From NCBI GenBank assembly GCA_949775045.1, contig CATKSA010000210.1, forward strand, positions 1 through 64,000: DNA of 64,000 bases, written 5' to 3'. The stretch is from Metridium senile (taxonomy: Eukaryota; Cnidaria; Anthozoa; Actiniaria; Metridiidae). The notes below the pieces were generated by a model. It was not told the DNA's origin, did not search any database, and worked only from the letters and a program-made list of their open reading frames with translations. Both the position numbers and the translations under genes were made by a program. Positions 25,601 through 38,400 of the stretch are shown one piece after another (positions within the stretch are counted from its first letter, which is position 1; each line of letters begins with the position of its first letter).

Positions 25601-28530
25601 TGATCTGAAAATGTGTCAAAAAGATCGGGGTTTTCGGCACAAAATTTTCAGCTAGACCCTGTTTGTAATGCCTGAGAATATTAGAGCATTCTGATAAATG
25701 GGCAAGATTTTATTTAGAAAAAACTACAAAATCCTACCCAGAATGCAATATGGCCTATAGGGTGATCTGAAAATGTGTCAAAAAGATCGTGGTTTTCGGC
25801 ACAAAATTTTCGGCTAGACCCTCTTAGTAATGTCTCAGTATATTAGAGCATTCTGATAAATGCGCAAGATTTTATTTAGAAAAAACTACAAAATCCTACC
25901 CAGAATGCAATATGGCCTATAGGGTGATCTGAAAATGTGTCAAAAAGATCGGGGTTTTCGGCACAAAATTTTCGGGTAGACCCTTTTAGTAATGTCTGAG
26001 TATATTAGAGCATTCTGATAAATGCGCAAGATTTTATTTAGAAAAAACTACAAAATCCTACCCAGAATGCAATATGGCCTATAGGGTGATCTGAAAATGT
26101 GTCAAAAAGATCGGGGTTTTCGGCACAAAATTTTCGGCTAGACCCTGTTAGTAATGCTTGAGAATATTAGAGCATTCTGATAAATGCGCAAGATTTTATT
26201 TAGAAAAAACTACAAAATCCTACCCAGAATGCATTATGGCCTATAGGGTGATCTGAAAATGTGTCAAAAAGATCGGGATTTTCGGCACAAAATTTTCGGC
26301 TAGACCCTGTTAGTAATGTCTGAGAATATTAGAGCATTCTGATAAATGCGCAAGATTTTATTTAGAAAAAACTACAAAATCCTACCCAGAATGCAATATG
26401 GCCTATAGGGTGATCTGAAAATGTGTCAAAAAGATCGGGGTTTTCGGCACAAAATTTTCGGCTAGACCCTGTTAGTAATGTCTGAGAATATTAGAGCATT
26501 CTGATAAATGCGCAAGATTTTATTTAGAAAAAACTACAAAATCCTACCCAGAATGCAATATGGCCTATAGGGTGATCTGAAAATGTGTCAAAAAGATCGG
26601 GGTTTTCGGCACAGAATTTTCGGCTAGACCCTGTTAGTAATGCCTGAGAATATTAGAGCATTCTGATAAATGCGCAAGATTTTATTTAGAAAAAACTACA
26701 AAATCCTACCCAGAATGCAATATGGCCTATAGGGTGATCTGAAAATGTGTCAAAAAGATCGGGGTTTTCGGCACAAAATTTTCGGCTAGAACCTGTTAGT
26801 AATGTCTGAGTATATTAGAGCATTCTGATAAATACGCAAGATTTTATTTAGAAAAAACTACAAAATCCTACCCAGAATGCAATATGGCCTATAGGGTGAT
26901 CTGAAAATGTGTCGAAAAGATCGGGGTTTTCGGCACAAAATTTTCGGCTAGACCCTGTTAGTAATGCCTGAGAATATTAGAGAATTCTGATTAATGCGCA
27001 AGATTTTATTTAGAAAAAACTACAAAATCCTACCCAGAATGCAATATGGCCTATAGGGTGATCTGAAAATGTGTCAAAAAGATCGGGGTTTTCGGCACAA
27101 AATTTTCGGCTAGACCCTTTTAGTAATGTCTGAGTATATTAGAGCATTCTGATAAATGCGCAAGATTTTATTTAGAAAAAACTACAAAATCCTACCCAGA
27201 ATGCAATATGGCCTATAGGGTGATCTGAAAATGTGTCAAAAAGATCGGGGTTTTCGGTACAAAATTTTCGGCTAGACCCTGTTAGTAATGCCTGAGAATA
27301 TTAGAGCATTCTGATAAATGCGCAAGATTTTATTTAGAAAAAACTACAAAATCCTACCCAGAATGCAATATGGCCTATAGGGTGATCTGAAAATGTGTCA
27401 AAAAGATCGGGGTTTTCGGCACAAAATTTTCAGCTAGACCCTGTTTGTAATGCCTGAGTATATTAGAGCATTCTGATAAGTGCGCAAGATTTTATTTAGA
27501 AAAAACTACAAAATCCTACCCAGAATGCAATATGGCCTATAGGGTGATCTGAAAATGTGTCAAAAAGATCGGGGTTTTCGGCACAAAATTTTCGGCTAGA
27601 CCCTGTTAGTAATGTCTCAGTATATTAGAGCATTCTGATAAATGCGCAAGATTTTATTTAGAAAAAACTACAAAATCCTACCCAGAATGCAATATGGCCT
27701 ACAGGGTGATCTGAAAATGTGTCAAAAAGATCGGCGTTTTCGGCACAAAATTTTCGGCTAGACCCTGTTAGTAATGCCTGAGAATATTAGAGCATTCTGA
27801 TAAATGCGCAAGATTTTATTTAGAAAAAACTACAAAATCCTACCCAGAATGCAATATGGCCTATAGGGTGATCTGAAAATGTGTCAAAAAGATCGGGGTT
27901 TTCGGCACAAAATTTTCAGCTAGACCCTGTTTGTAATGCCTGAGTATATTAGAGCATTCTGATAAATGCGCAAGATTTTATTTAGAAAAAACTACAAAAT
28001 CCTACCCAGAATGCAATATGGCCTATAGGGTGATCTGAAAATGTGTCAAAAAGATCGGGGTTTTCGGCACAAAATTTTCGGCTAGACCCTGTTAGTAATG
28101 TCTGAGTATATTAGAGCATTCTGATAAATACGCAAGATTTTATTTAGAAAAAACTACAAAATCCTACCCAGAATGCAATATGGCCTATAGGGTGATCTGA
28201 AAATGTGTCGAAAAGATCGGGGTTTTCGGCACAAAATTTTCTGCTAGACCCTGTTAGTAATGCCTGAGAATATTAGAGAATTCTGATAAATGCGCAAGAT
28301 TTTATTTACAAAAAACTACAAAATCCTACCCAGAATGCAATATGGCCTATAGGGTGATCTGAAAATGTGTCAAAAAGATCGGGGTTTTCGGCACAAAATT
28401 TTCGGCTACACCCTGTTAGTAATGTCTGAGAATATTAGAGCATTCTGATAAATGCGCAAGATTTTATTTAGAAAAAACTACAAAATCCTACCCAGAATGC
28501 AATATGGCCTATAGCGTGATCTGAAAATGT
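25601..28530 (+). repeat. 2,916/3,078-bp (18/19-monomer) higher-order repeat, copy 2
   Basis: Second copy of the preceding block. It lacks the extra unit near the left end but gains one near 27,890-28,050 (CAGCTAGACCCTGTTTG with a normal GATAAATG). TTCTGCTAG therefore lies 3,078 bp, not 2,916 bp, after its counterpart (25,161 and 28,239). Whole-monomer gains and losses inside an HOR are what unequal exchange in register would leave. Confidence 0.86.
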
Positions 28531-30620
28531 GTCAAAAAGATCGGGGTTTTCGGCACAAAATTTTCGGCTAGACCCTGTTAGTAATGCTTGAGAATATTAG
28601 AGCATTCTGATAAATGCGCAAGATTTTATTTAGAAAAAACTACAAAATCCTACCCAGAATGCAATATGGCCTATAGGGTGATCTGAAAATGTGTCAAAAA
28701 GATCGGGGTTTTCGGCACAAAATTTTCGGCTAGACCCTGTTAGTAATGCTTGAGAATATTAGAGCATTCTGATAAATGCGCAAGATTTTATTTAGAAAAA
28801 ACTACAAAATCCTACCCAGAATGCAATATGGCCTATAGGGTGATCTGAAAATGTGTCAAAAAGATCGGGGTTTTCGGCACAAAATTTTCGGCTAGACCCT
28901 GTTAGTAATGCCTGAGAATATTAGAGCATTCTGATAAATGCGCAAGATTTTATTTAGAAAAAACTACAAAATCCTACCCAGAATGCAATATGGCCTATAG
29001 GGTGATCTGAAAATGTGTCAAAAAGATCGGGGTTTTCCGCACAAAATTTTCAGCTAGACCCTGTTTGTAATGCCTGAGTATATTAGAGCATTCTGATAAG
29101 TGCGCAAGATTTTATTTAGAAAAAACTACAAAATCCTACCCAGAATGCAATATGGCCTATAGGGTGATCTGAAAATGTGTCAAAAAGATCGGGGTTTTCG
29201 GTACAAAATTTTCGGCTAGACCCTGTTAGTAATGCCTGAGAATATTAGAGCATTCTGATAAATGCGCAAGATTTTATTTAGAAAAAACTACAAAATCCTA
29301 CCCAGAATGCAATATGGCCTATAGGGTGATCTGAAAATGTGTCAAAAAGATCGGGGTTTTCGGCACAAAATTTTCAGCTAGACCCTGTTTGTAATGCCTG
29401 AGTATATTAGAGCATTCTGATAAGTGCGCAAGATTTTATTTAGAAAAAACTACAAAATCCTACCCAGAATGCAATATGGCCTATAGGGTGATCTGAAAAT
29501 GTGTCAAAAAGATCGGGGTTTTCGGCACAAAATTTTCGGCTAGACCCTGTTAGTAATGTCTCAGTATATTAGAGCATTCTGATAAATGCGCAAGATTTTA
29601 TTTAGAAAAAACTACAAAATCCTACCCAGAATGCAATATGGCCTATAGGGTGATCTGAAAATGTGTCAAAAAGATCGGCGTTTTCGGCACAAAATTTTCG
29701 GCTAGACCCTGTTAGTAATGCCTGAGTATATTAGAGCATTCTGATAAATGCGCAAGATTTTATTTAGAAAAAACTACAAAATCCTACCCAGAATGCAATA
29801 TGGCCTATAGGGTGATCTGAAAATGTGTCAAAAAGATCGGGGTTTTCGGCACAAAATTTTCGGCTAGACCCTGTTAGTAATGCTTGAGAATATTAGAGCA
29901 TTCTGATAAATGCGCAAGATTTTATTTAGAAAAAACTACAAAATCCTACCCAGAATGCAATATGGCCTATAGGGTGATCTGAAAATGTGTCAAAAAGATC
30001 GGGGTTTTCGGCACAAAATTTTCAGCTAGACCCTGTTTGTAATGCCTGAGTATATTAGAGCATTCTGATAAATGCGCAAGATTTTATTTAGAAAAAACTA
30101 CAAAATCCTACCCAGAATGCAATATGGCCTATAGGGTGATCTGAAAATGTGTCGAAAAGATCGGGGTTTTCGGCACAAAATTTTCTGCTAGACCCTGTTA
30201 GTAATGCCTGAGAATATTAGAGAATTCTGATAAATGCGCAAGATTTTATTTACAAAAAACTACAAAATCCTACCCAGAATGCAATATGGCCTATAGGGTG
30301 ATCTGAAAATGTGTCAAAAAGATCGGGGTTTTCGGCACAAAATTTTCGGCTACACCCTGTTAGTAATGTCTGAGAATATTAGAGCATTCTGATAAATGCG
30401 CAAGATTTTATTTAGAAAAAACTACAAAATCCTACCCAGAATGCAATATGGCCTATAGCGTGATCTGAAAATGTGTCAAAAAGATCGGGGTTTTCGGCAC
30501 AAAATTTTCGGCTAGACCCTGTTAGTAATGCTTGAGAATATTAGAGCATTCTGATAAATGCGCAAGATTTTATTTAGAAAAAACTACAAAATCCTACCCA
30601 GAATGCAATATGGCCTATAG
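27220..30620 (+). repeat. 1,944-bp (12-monomer) tandem duplication at the right end of subfamily A
   Basis: CGGTACAAAATT (27,255 and 29,199), TTCTGCTAG (28,239 and 30,183) and TAGCGTGATC (28,512 and 30,456) are all 1,944 bp apart. The block overlaps the end of the 2,916-bp HOR, so it was probably copied after that HOR formed. Several CTTGAGAATATT units were added between 28.56 and 28.8 kb. The block ends directly against the A/B boundary. Confidence 0.87.
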
Positions 30621-30782
30621 GGTGATCTGAAAATGTGTCAAAAAGATCGGGGTTTTCGGCACAAAATTTTCACCTAGACCCTGTTAGTAATGCCTGAGTA
30701 TATTAGAGCATTCTGATAAATGCGCAAGATTTTATTTAGAAAAAACTACAAAATCCTACCCAGAATGCAATATGCCCTATAG
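30621..30782 (+). repeat. Hybrid A/B monomer at the subfamily boundary
   Basis: The left part is A-type (GTGTCAAAAAG, TGTTAGTAATGCC). TCACCTAG near 30,671 has the B-type C at unit position 53, and the unit ends in B-type ATGCCCTATAGAG. Everything to the left is A and nearly everything to the right to 58.97 kb is B. The changeover is therefore confined to one monomer, as expected from recombination between aligned units of two subarrays. Confidence 0.85.
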
Positions 30783-33700
30783 AGTGATCTGAAAATGTGA
30801 TAAAAAGATCGGGGTTTTAGGCACAAAATTTTTGCCTAGACCCTGTGAGCAATGTCTGAGAATATTAGAGCATTCTGATAAATGCGCAAGATTTTATTTA
30901 GAAAAGGCTACAAAATCCTACCCAGAATGCAATATACCTAAAGGGTGATCTGAAAATGTGTTAAAAAGATCGGGATTTTCGGCACAAAATTTTCGCCTAG
31001 ACCCTGTGAGCAATGTCTGAGAATATTAGAGCATTCTGATAAATGCGCAAGATTTTATTTAGAAAAAACTACAAAATCCTACCCAGAATGCAATATGCCC
31101 TATAGGGTGATCTGAAAATGTGTTAAAAAGATCGGGATTTTCGGCACAAAATTTTCGCCTAGACCCTGTGAGCAATGTCTGAGAATATTAGAGCTTTCTG
31201 ATAAATGCGCAAGATTTTATTTAGAAAAAACTACAAAATCCTACCCAGAATGCAATATGCCCTATAGGGTGATCTGAAAATGGGTTAAAAAGATCGGGAT
31301 TGTCGGCACAAAATTTTCGCCTAGACCCTGTGAGCAATGTCTGAGAATATTAGAGCATTCTGATAAATGCGCAAGATTTTATTTAGAAAAAACTACAAAA
31401 TCCTACCCAGAATGCAATATGCCCTATAGGGTGATCTGAAAATGTGTTAAAAAGATCGGGATTTTAGGCACAAAATGTTTGCCTAGACCCTGTGAGCAAT
31501 GTCTGAGAATATTAGAGCATTCTGATAAATGCGCAAGATTTTATTTAGAAAAGGCTACAAAATCCTACCCAGAATGCAATATACCTAAAGGGTGATCTGA
31601 AAATGGGTTAAAAAGATCGAGGTTTTCGGCACAAAATTTTCGCCTAGACCCTGTGAGCAATGTCTGAGAATATTAGAGCTTTCTGATAAATGCGCAAGAT
31701 TTTATTTAGAAAAAACTACAAAATCCTACCCAGAATGCAATATGCCCTATAGGGTGATCTGAAAATGGGTTAAAAAGATCGGGATTGTCGGCACAAAATT
31801 TTCGCCTAGACCCTGTGAGCAATGTCTGAGAATATTAGAGCATTCTGATAAATGCGCAAGATTTTATTTAGAAAAAACTACAAAATCCTACCCAGAATGC
31901 AATATGCCCTATAGGGTGATCTGAAAATGTGTTAAAAAGATCGGGATTTTCGGCACAAAATTTTCGCCTAGAACCTGTGAGCAATGTCTGAGAATATTAG
32001 AGCTTTCTGATAAATGCGCAAGATTTTATTTAGAAAAAACTACAAAATCCTACCCAGAATGCAATATGCCCTATAGGGTGATCTGAAAATGGGTTAAAAA
32101 GATCGGGATTGTCGGCACAAAATTTTCGCCTAGACCCTGTGAGCAATGTCTGAGAATATTAGAGCATTCTGATAAATGCGCAAGATTTTATTTAGAAAAG
32201 GCTACAAAATCCTACCCAGAATGCAATATACCTAAAGGGTGATCTGAAAATGTGTTAAAAAGATCGGGATTTTCGGCACAAAATTTTCGCCTAGACCCTG
32301 TGAGCAATGTCTGAGAATATTAGAGCTTTCTGATAAATGCGCAAGATTTTATTTAGAAAAAACTACAAAATCCTACCCAGAATGCAATATGCCCTATAGA
32401 GTGATCTGAAAATGTGATAAAAAGATCGGGGTTTTAGGCACAAAATTTTTGCCTAGACCCTGTGAGCAATGTCTGAGAATATTAGAGCATTCTGATAAAT
32501 GCGCAAGATTTTATTTAGAAAAAACTACAAAATCCTACCCAGAATGCAATATGCCCTATAGGGTGATCTGAAAATGTGTTAAAAAGATCGGGATTTTCGG
32601 CACAAAATTTTCGCCTAGACCCTGTGAGCAATGTCTGAGAATATTAGAGCTTTCTGATAAATGCGCAAGATTTTATTTAGAAAAAACTACAAAATCCTAC
32701 CCAGAATGCAATATGCCCTATAGGGTGATCTGAAAATGGGTTAAAAAGATCGGGATTGTCGGCACAAAATTTTCGCCTAGACCCTGTGAGCAATGTCTGA
32801 GAATATTAGAGCATTCTGATAAATGCGCAAGATTTTATTTAGAAAAAACTACAAAATCCTACCCAGAATGCAATATGCCCTATAGGGTGATCTGAAAATG
32901 TGTTAAAAAGATCGGGATTTTCGGCACAAAATTTTCGCCTAGACCCTGTGAGCAATGTCTGAGAATATTAGAGCTTTCTGATAAATGCGCAAGATTTTAT
33001 TTAGAAAAAACTACAAAATCTTACCCAGAATGCAATATGCCCTATAGGGTGATCTGAAAATGGGTTAAAAAGATCGGGATTTTAGGCACAAAATGTTTGC
33101 CTAGACCTTGTGAGCAATGTCTGAGAATATTAGAGCATTCTGATAAATGCGCAAGATTTTATTTAGAAAAGGCTACAAAATCCTACCCAGAATGCAATAT
33201 ACCTAAAGGGTGATCTGAAAATGGGTTAAAAAGATCGAGGTTTTCGGCACAAAATTTTCGCCTAGACCCTGTGAGCAATGTCTGAGAATATTAGAGCTTT
33301 CTGATAAATGCGCAAGATTTTATTTAGAAAAAACTACAAAATCCTACCCAGAATGCAATATGCCCTATAGGGTGATCTGAAAATGGGTTAAAAAGATCGG
33401 GATTGTCGGCACAAAATTTTCGCCTAGACCCTGTGAGCAATGTCTGAGAATATTAGAGCATTCTGATAAATGCGCAAGATTTTATTTAGAAAAAACTACA
33501 AAATCCTACCCAGAATGCAATATGCCCTATAGGGTGATCTGAAAATGTGTTAAAAAGATCGGGATTTTCGGCACAAAATTTTCGCCTAGAACCTGTGAGC
33601 AATGTCTGAGAATATTAGAGCTTTCTGATAAATGCGCAAGATTTTATTTAGAAAAAACTACAAAATCCTACCCAGAATGCAATATGCCCTATAGGGTGAT

Positions 33701-34017
33701 CTGAAAATGGGTTAAAAAGATCGGGATTGTCGGCACAAAATTTTCGCCTAGACCCTGTGAGCAATGTCTGAGAATATTAGAGCATTCTGATAAATGCGCA
33801 AGATTTTATTTAGAAAAGGCTACAAAATCCTACCCAGAATGCAATATACCTAAAGGGTGATCTGAAAATGTGTTAAAAAGATCGGGATTTTCGGCACAAA
33901 ATTTTCGCCTAGACCCTGTGAGCAATGTCTGAGAATATTAGAGCTTTCTGATAAATGCGCAAGATTTTATTTAGAAAAAACTACAAAATCCTACCCAGAA
34001 TGCAATATGCCCTATAG
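30783..34017 (+). repeat. 1,618-bp (10-monomer) higher-order repeat, two copies
   Basis: GAGTGATCTG followed by GTGATAAAAAG is at 30,782, 32,399 and 34,017. AAAATGTTTGCC is at 31,471 and 33,089, and GAACCTGTGAG at 31,971 and 33,589, giving a period of 1,617-1,618 bp. That is ten monomers, two of which are 161-bp ACCTAAAGGG units. The first two or three units of the copies differ in the CCTAAAGG/CCCTATAGGG ending and in GCATTCTG/GCTTTCTG, so the copies are less uniform than the large A repeats. Confidence 0.85.
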
Positions 34018-34165
34018 AGTGATCTGAAAATGTGATAAAAAGATCGGGGTTTTAGGCACAAAATTTTTGCCTAGACCCTGTGAGCAATGTCTGAGAATAT
34101 TAGAGCATTCTGATAAATGCGCAAGATTTTATTTAGAAAAAACTACAAAATCGTACCCAGAATGC

Positions 34166-34540
34166 AATATGGCCTATAGGGTGATCTGAAACTGTGTCAA
34201 AAAGATCGGGGTTTTCGGCACAAAATTTTCGGCTGGACCCTTTTAGTAATGTCTGAGAATATAAGAGCATTCTGATAAATGCGCAAGATTTTATTTAGAA
34301 AAAACTACAAAATCCTACCCAGAATGCAATATGGCCTATAGATTGATCTGAAAATGTGTCAAAAAGATCGAGGTTTTCAGCACAAAATTTTCGGCTGGAC
34401 CTTGTTAGTAATGTCTGAGAATATTAGAGCATTCTGATAAATGCGCAAGATTTTATTTAGAAAAAACTACAAAATCCTACCCAGAATGCAATATGGCCTA
34501 TAGGGTGATCTGAAACTGTGTCAAAAAGATCGGGGTTTTA
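34166..34540 (+). repeat. Island of A-type units inside the B array
   Basis: From ATGGCCTATAGGG near 34,169 to about 34,535 the units have A-type GTGTCAAAAAG, TCGGCTGG, TAGTAATG and ATGGCC. The array then returns to B at TTTTAGGCACAAAATGTTTGCC. The island has private changes (GAAACTGTG, CTGGACCC, TAGATTGATC) not typical of the main A array. Its CTGGACC variant recurs only beside the inserts near 58,981. It covers a little over two units and has a mosaic boundary at each end. Confidence 0.85.
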
Positions 34541-35460
34541 GGCACAAAATGTTTGCCTAGACCCTGTGAGCAATGTCTGAGAATATTAGAGCATTCTGAT
34601 AAATGCGCAAGATTTTATTCAGAAAAAGCTACAAAATCCTACCCAGAATGCAATATGCCCAAAGGGTGATCTGAAAATGGGTTAAAAAGATCGAGGTTTT
34701 CGGCACAAAATTTTCGCCTAGACCCTGTGAGCAATGTCTGAGAATATTAGAGCATTCTAATAAATGCACAAGATTTTATTTAGAAAAAGCTACAAAATCC
34801 TACCCAGAATGCAATATACCTAAAGGGTGATCTGAAAATGTGTTAAAAAGATCGGGATTTTCGGCACAAAATTTTCGCCTAGACCCTGTGAGCAATGTCT
34901 GAGAATATTAGAGCTTTCTGATAAATGCGCAAGATTTTATTTAGAAAAAAATACAAAATCCTACCCAGAATGCAATATGCCCTATAGGGTGATCTGAAAA
35001 TGGGTTAAAAAGATCGGGATTGTCGGCACAAAATTTTCGCCTAGACCCTGTGAGCAATGTCTGAGAATATTAGAGCATTCTGATAAATGCGCAAGATTTT
35101 ATTTAGAAAAAACTACAAAATCCTACCCAGAATGCAATATGCCCTATAGGGTGATCTGAAAATGGGTTAAAAAGATCGGGATTGTCGGCACAAAATTTTC
35201 GCCTAAACCCTGTGAGCAATGTCTGAGAATATTAGAGCATTCTGATAAATGCGCAAGATTTTATTTAGAAAAAACTACAAAATCCTACCCAGAATGCAAT
35301 ATGCCCTATAGGGTGATCTGAAAATGTGTTAAAAAGATCGGGATTTTCGGCACAAATTTTCGCCTAGACCCTGTGAGCAATGTCTGAGAATATTAGAGCA
35401 TTCTGATAAATGCGGAAGATTTTATTTAGAAAAAGCTACAAAATCCTACCCAGAATGCAA
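34541..35460 (+). repeat. Subfamily B spacer with mixed unit lengths
   Basis: About six B units lie between the A island and the 970-bp HOR. They include 161-bp CCCAAAGGG and ACCTAAAGGG endings, one AAAAAAATACAAAATC unit and a short unit with CACAAATTTTCGCC near 35,350. Sequence is less regular here than in the flanking HORs. No gene seen. Confidence 0.8.
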
Positions 35461-38400
35461 TATGCCCTATAGAGTGATCTGAAAATGTGATAAAAAGATC
35501 GGGGTTTTAGGCACAAAATTTTTGCCTAGACCCTGTGAGCAATGTCTGAGAATATTAGAGCATTCTGATAAATGCGCAAGATTTTATTTAGAAAAGGCTA
35601 CAAAATCCTACCCAGAATGCAATATACCTAAAGGGTGATCTGAAAATGTGTTAAAAAGATCGGGATTTTCGGCACAAAATTTTCGCCTAGACCCTGTGAG
35701 CAATGTCTGAGAATATTAGAGCTTTCTGATAAATGCGCAAGATTTTATTTAGAAAAAACTACAAAATCCTACCCAGAATGCAATATGCCCTATAGAGTGA
35801 TCTGAAAATGTGATAAAAAGATCGGGGTTTTAGGCACAAAATTTTTGCCTAGACCCTGTGAGCAATGTCTGAGAATATTAGAGCATTCTGATAAATGCGC
35901 AAGATTTTATTTAGAAAAGGCTACAAAATCCTACCCAGAATGCAATATACCTAAAGGGTGATCTGAAAATGGGTTAAAAAGATCGAGGTTTTCGGCACAA
36001 AATTTTCGCCTAGACCCTGTGAGCAATGTCTGAGAATATTAGAGCATTCTGATAAATGCGCAAGATTTTATTTAGAAAAAACTACAAAATCCTACCCAGA
36101 ATGCAATATGCCCTATAGGGTGATCTGAAAATGGGTTAAAAAGATCGGGATTGTCGGCACAAAATTTTCGCCTAGACCCTGTGAGCAATGTCTGAGAATA
36201 TTAGAGCATTCTGATAAATGCGCAAGATTTTATTTAGAAAAAACTACAAAATCCTACCCAGAATGCAATATGCCCTATAGGGTGATCTGAAAATGGGTTA
36301 AAAAGATCGGGATTGTCGGCACAAAATTTTCGCCTAGACCCTGTGAGCAATGTCTGAGAATATTAGAGCATTCTGATAAATGCGCAAGATTTTATTTAGA
36401 AAAAACTACAAAATCCTACCCAGAATGCAATATGCCCTATAGGGTGATCTGAAAATGTGTTAAAAATATCGGGATTTTCGGCACAAAATTTTCGCCTAGA
36501 CCCTGTGAGCAATGTCTGAGAATATTAGAGCTTTCTGATAAATGCGCAAGATTTTATTTAGAAAAAACTACAAAATCCTACCCAGAATGCAATATGCCCT
36601 ATAGAGTGATCTGAAAATGTGATAAAAAGATCGGGGTTTTAGGCACAAAATTTTTGCCTAGACCCTATGAGCAATGTCTGAGAATATTAGAGCATTCTGA
36701 TAAATGCGCAAGATTTTATTTAGAAAAGGCTACAAAATCCTACCCAGAATGCAATATACCTAAAGGGTGATCTGAAAATGTGTTAAAAAGATCGGGATTT
36801 TCGGCACAAAATTTTCGCCTAGACCCTGTGAGCAATGTCTGAGAATATTAGAGCTTTCTGATAAATGCGCAAGATTTTATTTAGAAAAAACTACAAAATC
36901 CTACCCAGAATGCAATATGCCCTATAGAGTGATCTGAAAATGTGATAAAAAGATCGGGGTTTTAGGCACAAAATTTTTGCCTAGACCCTGTGAGCAATGT
37001 CTGAGAATATTAGAGCATTCTGATAAATGCGCAAGATTTTATTTAGAAAAGGCTACAAAATCCTACCCAGAATGCAATATACCTAAAGGGTGATCTGAAA
37101 ATGGGTTAAAAAGATCGAGGTTTTCGGCACAAAATTTTCGCCTAGACCCTGTGAGCAATGTCTGAGAATATTAGAGCATTCTGATAAATGCGCAAGATTT
37201 TATTTAGAAAAAACTACAAAATCCTACCCAGAATGCAATATGCCCTATAGGGTGATCTGAAAATGGGTTAAAAAGATCGGGATTGTCGGCACAAAATTTT
37301 CGCCTAGACCCTGTGAGCAATGTCTGAGAATATTAGAGCATTCTGATAAATGCGCAAGATTTTATTTAGAAAAAACTACAAAATCCTACCCAGAATGCAA
37401 TATGCCCTATAGGGTGATCTGAAAATGTGTTAAAAATATCGGGATTTTCGGCACAAAATTTTCGCCTAGACCCTGTGAGCAATGTCTGAGAATATTAGAG
37501 CTTTCTGATAAATGCGCAAGATTTTATTTAGAAAAAACTACAAAATCCTACCCAGAATGCAATATGCCCTATAGAGTGATCTGAAAATGTGATAAAAAGA
37601 TCGGGGTTTTAGGCACAAAATTTTTGCCTAGACCCTATGAGCAATGTCTGAGAATATTAGAGCATTCTGATAAATGCGCAAGATTTTATTTAGAAAAGGC
37701 TACAAAATCCTACCCAGAATGCAATATACCTAAAGGGTGATCTGAAAATGTGTTAAAAAGATCGGCATTTTCGGCACAAAATTTTCGCCTAGACCCTGTG
37801 AGCAATGTCTGAGAATATTAGAGCTTTCTGATAAATGCGCAAGATTTTATTTAGAAAAAACTACAAAATCCTACCCAGAATGCAATATGCCCTATAGAGT
37901 GATCTGAAAATGTGATAAAAAGATCGGGGTTTTAGGCACAAAATTTTTGCCTAGACCCTGTGAGCAATGTCTGAGAATATTAGAGCATTCTGATAAATGC
38001 GCAAGATTTTATTTAGAAAAGGCTACAAAATCCTACCCAGAATGCAATATACCTAAAGGGTGATCTGAAAATGGGTTAAAAAGATCGAGGTTTTCGGCAC
38101 AAAATTTTCGCCTAGACCCTGTGAGCAATGTCTGAGAATATTAGAGCATTCTGATAAATGCGCAAGATTTTATTTAGAAAAAACTACAAAATCCTACCCA
38201 GAATGCAATATGCCCTATAGGGTGATCTGAAAATGGGTTAAAAAGATCGGGATTGTCGGCACAAAATTTTCGCCTAGACCCTGTGAGCAATGTCTGAGAA
38301 TATTAGAGCATTCTGATAAATGCGCAAGATTTTATTTAGAAAAAACTACAAAATCCTACCCAGAATGCAATATGCCCTATAGGGTGATCTGAAAATGGGT

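Larger units (their letters stand above)
1..30620 (+). repeat. Satellite array, subfamily A (162-bp monomer, 189 head-to-tail units)
   Basis: Unit starts at 1, 163, 325, 487 and so on give a 162-bp period with no orientation switch. I take unit position 1 as the GG of GGTGATCTGA. Subfamily A is marked by T16, C19, G53, T65, T68 and G155, so it reads GTGTCAAAAAG, TCGGCTAG, TGTTAGTAATG and ATGGCC where B differs. Length is tightly held: I saw single-base indels near 2,775 and 6,663 (CAAAAG, minus one), near 4,980, 8,868, 9,350, 10,980 and 16,490 (longer A-run, plus one) and near 21,860 (minus one). Two GATC sites per unit (4-7 and 25-28) would let DpnII or MboI cut it into 21- and 141-bp pieces. 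No gene is visible anywhere in this stretch. Confidence 0.98.

Noticed and set aside
1..30620. CRISPR array
   Set aside because: Units are 162 bp and repeat in full, with no short conserved repeat separated by unique spacers, and there are no cas genes.
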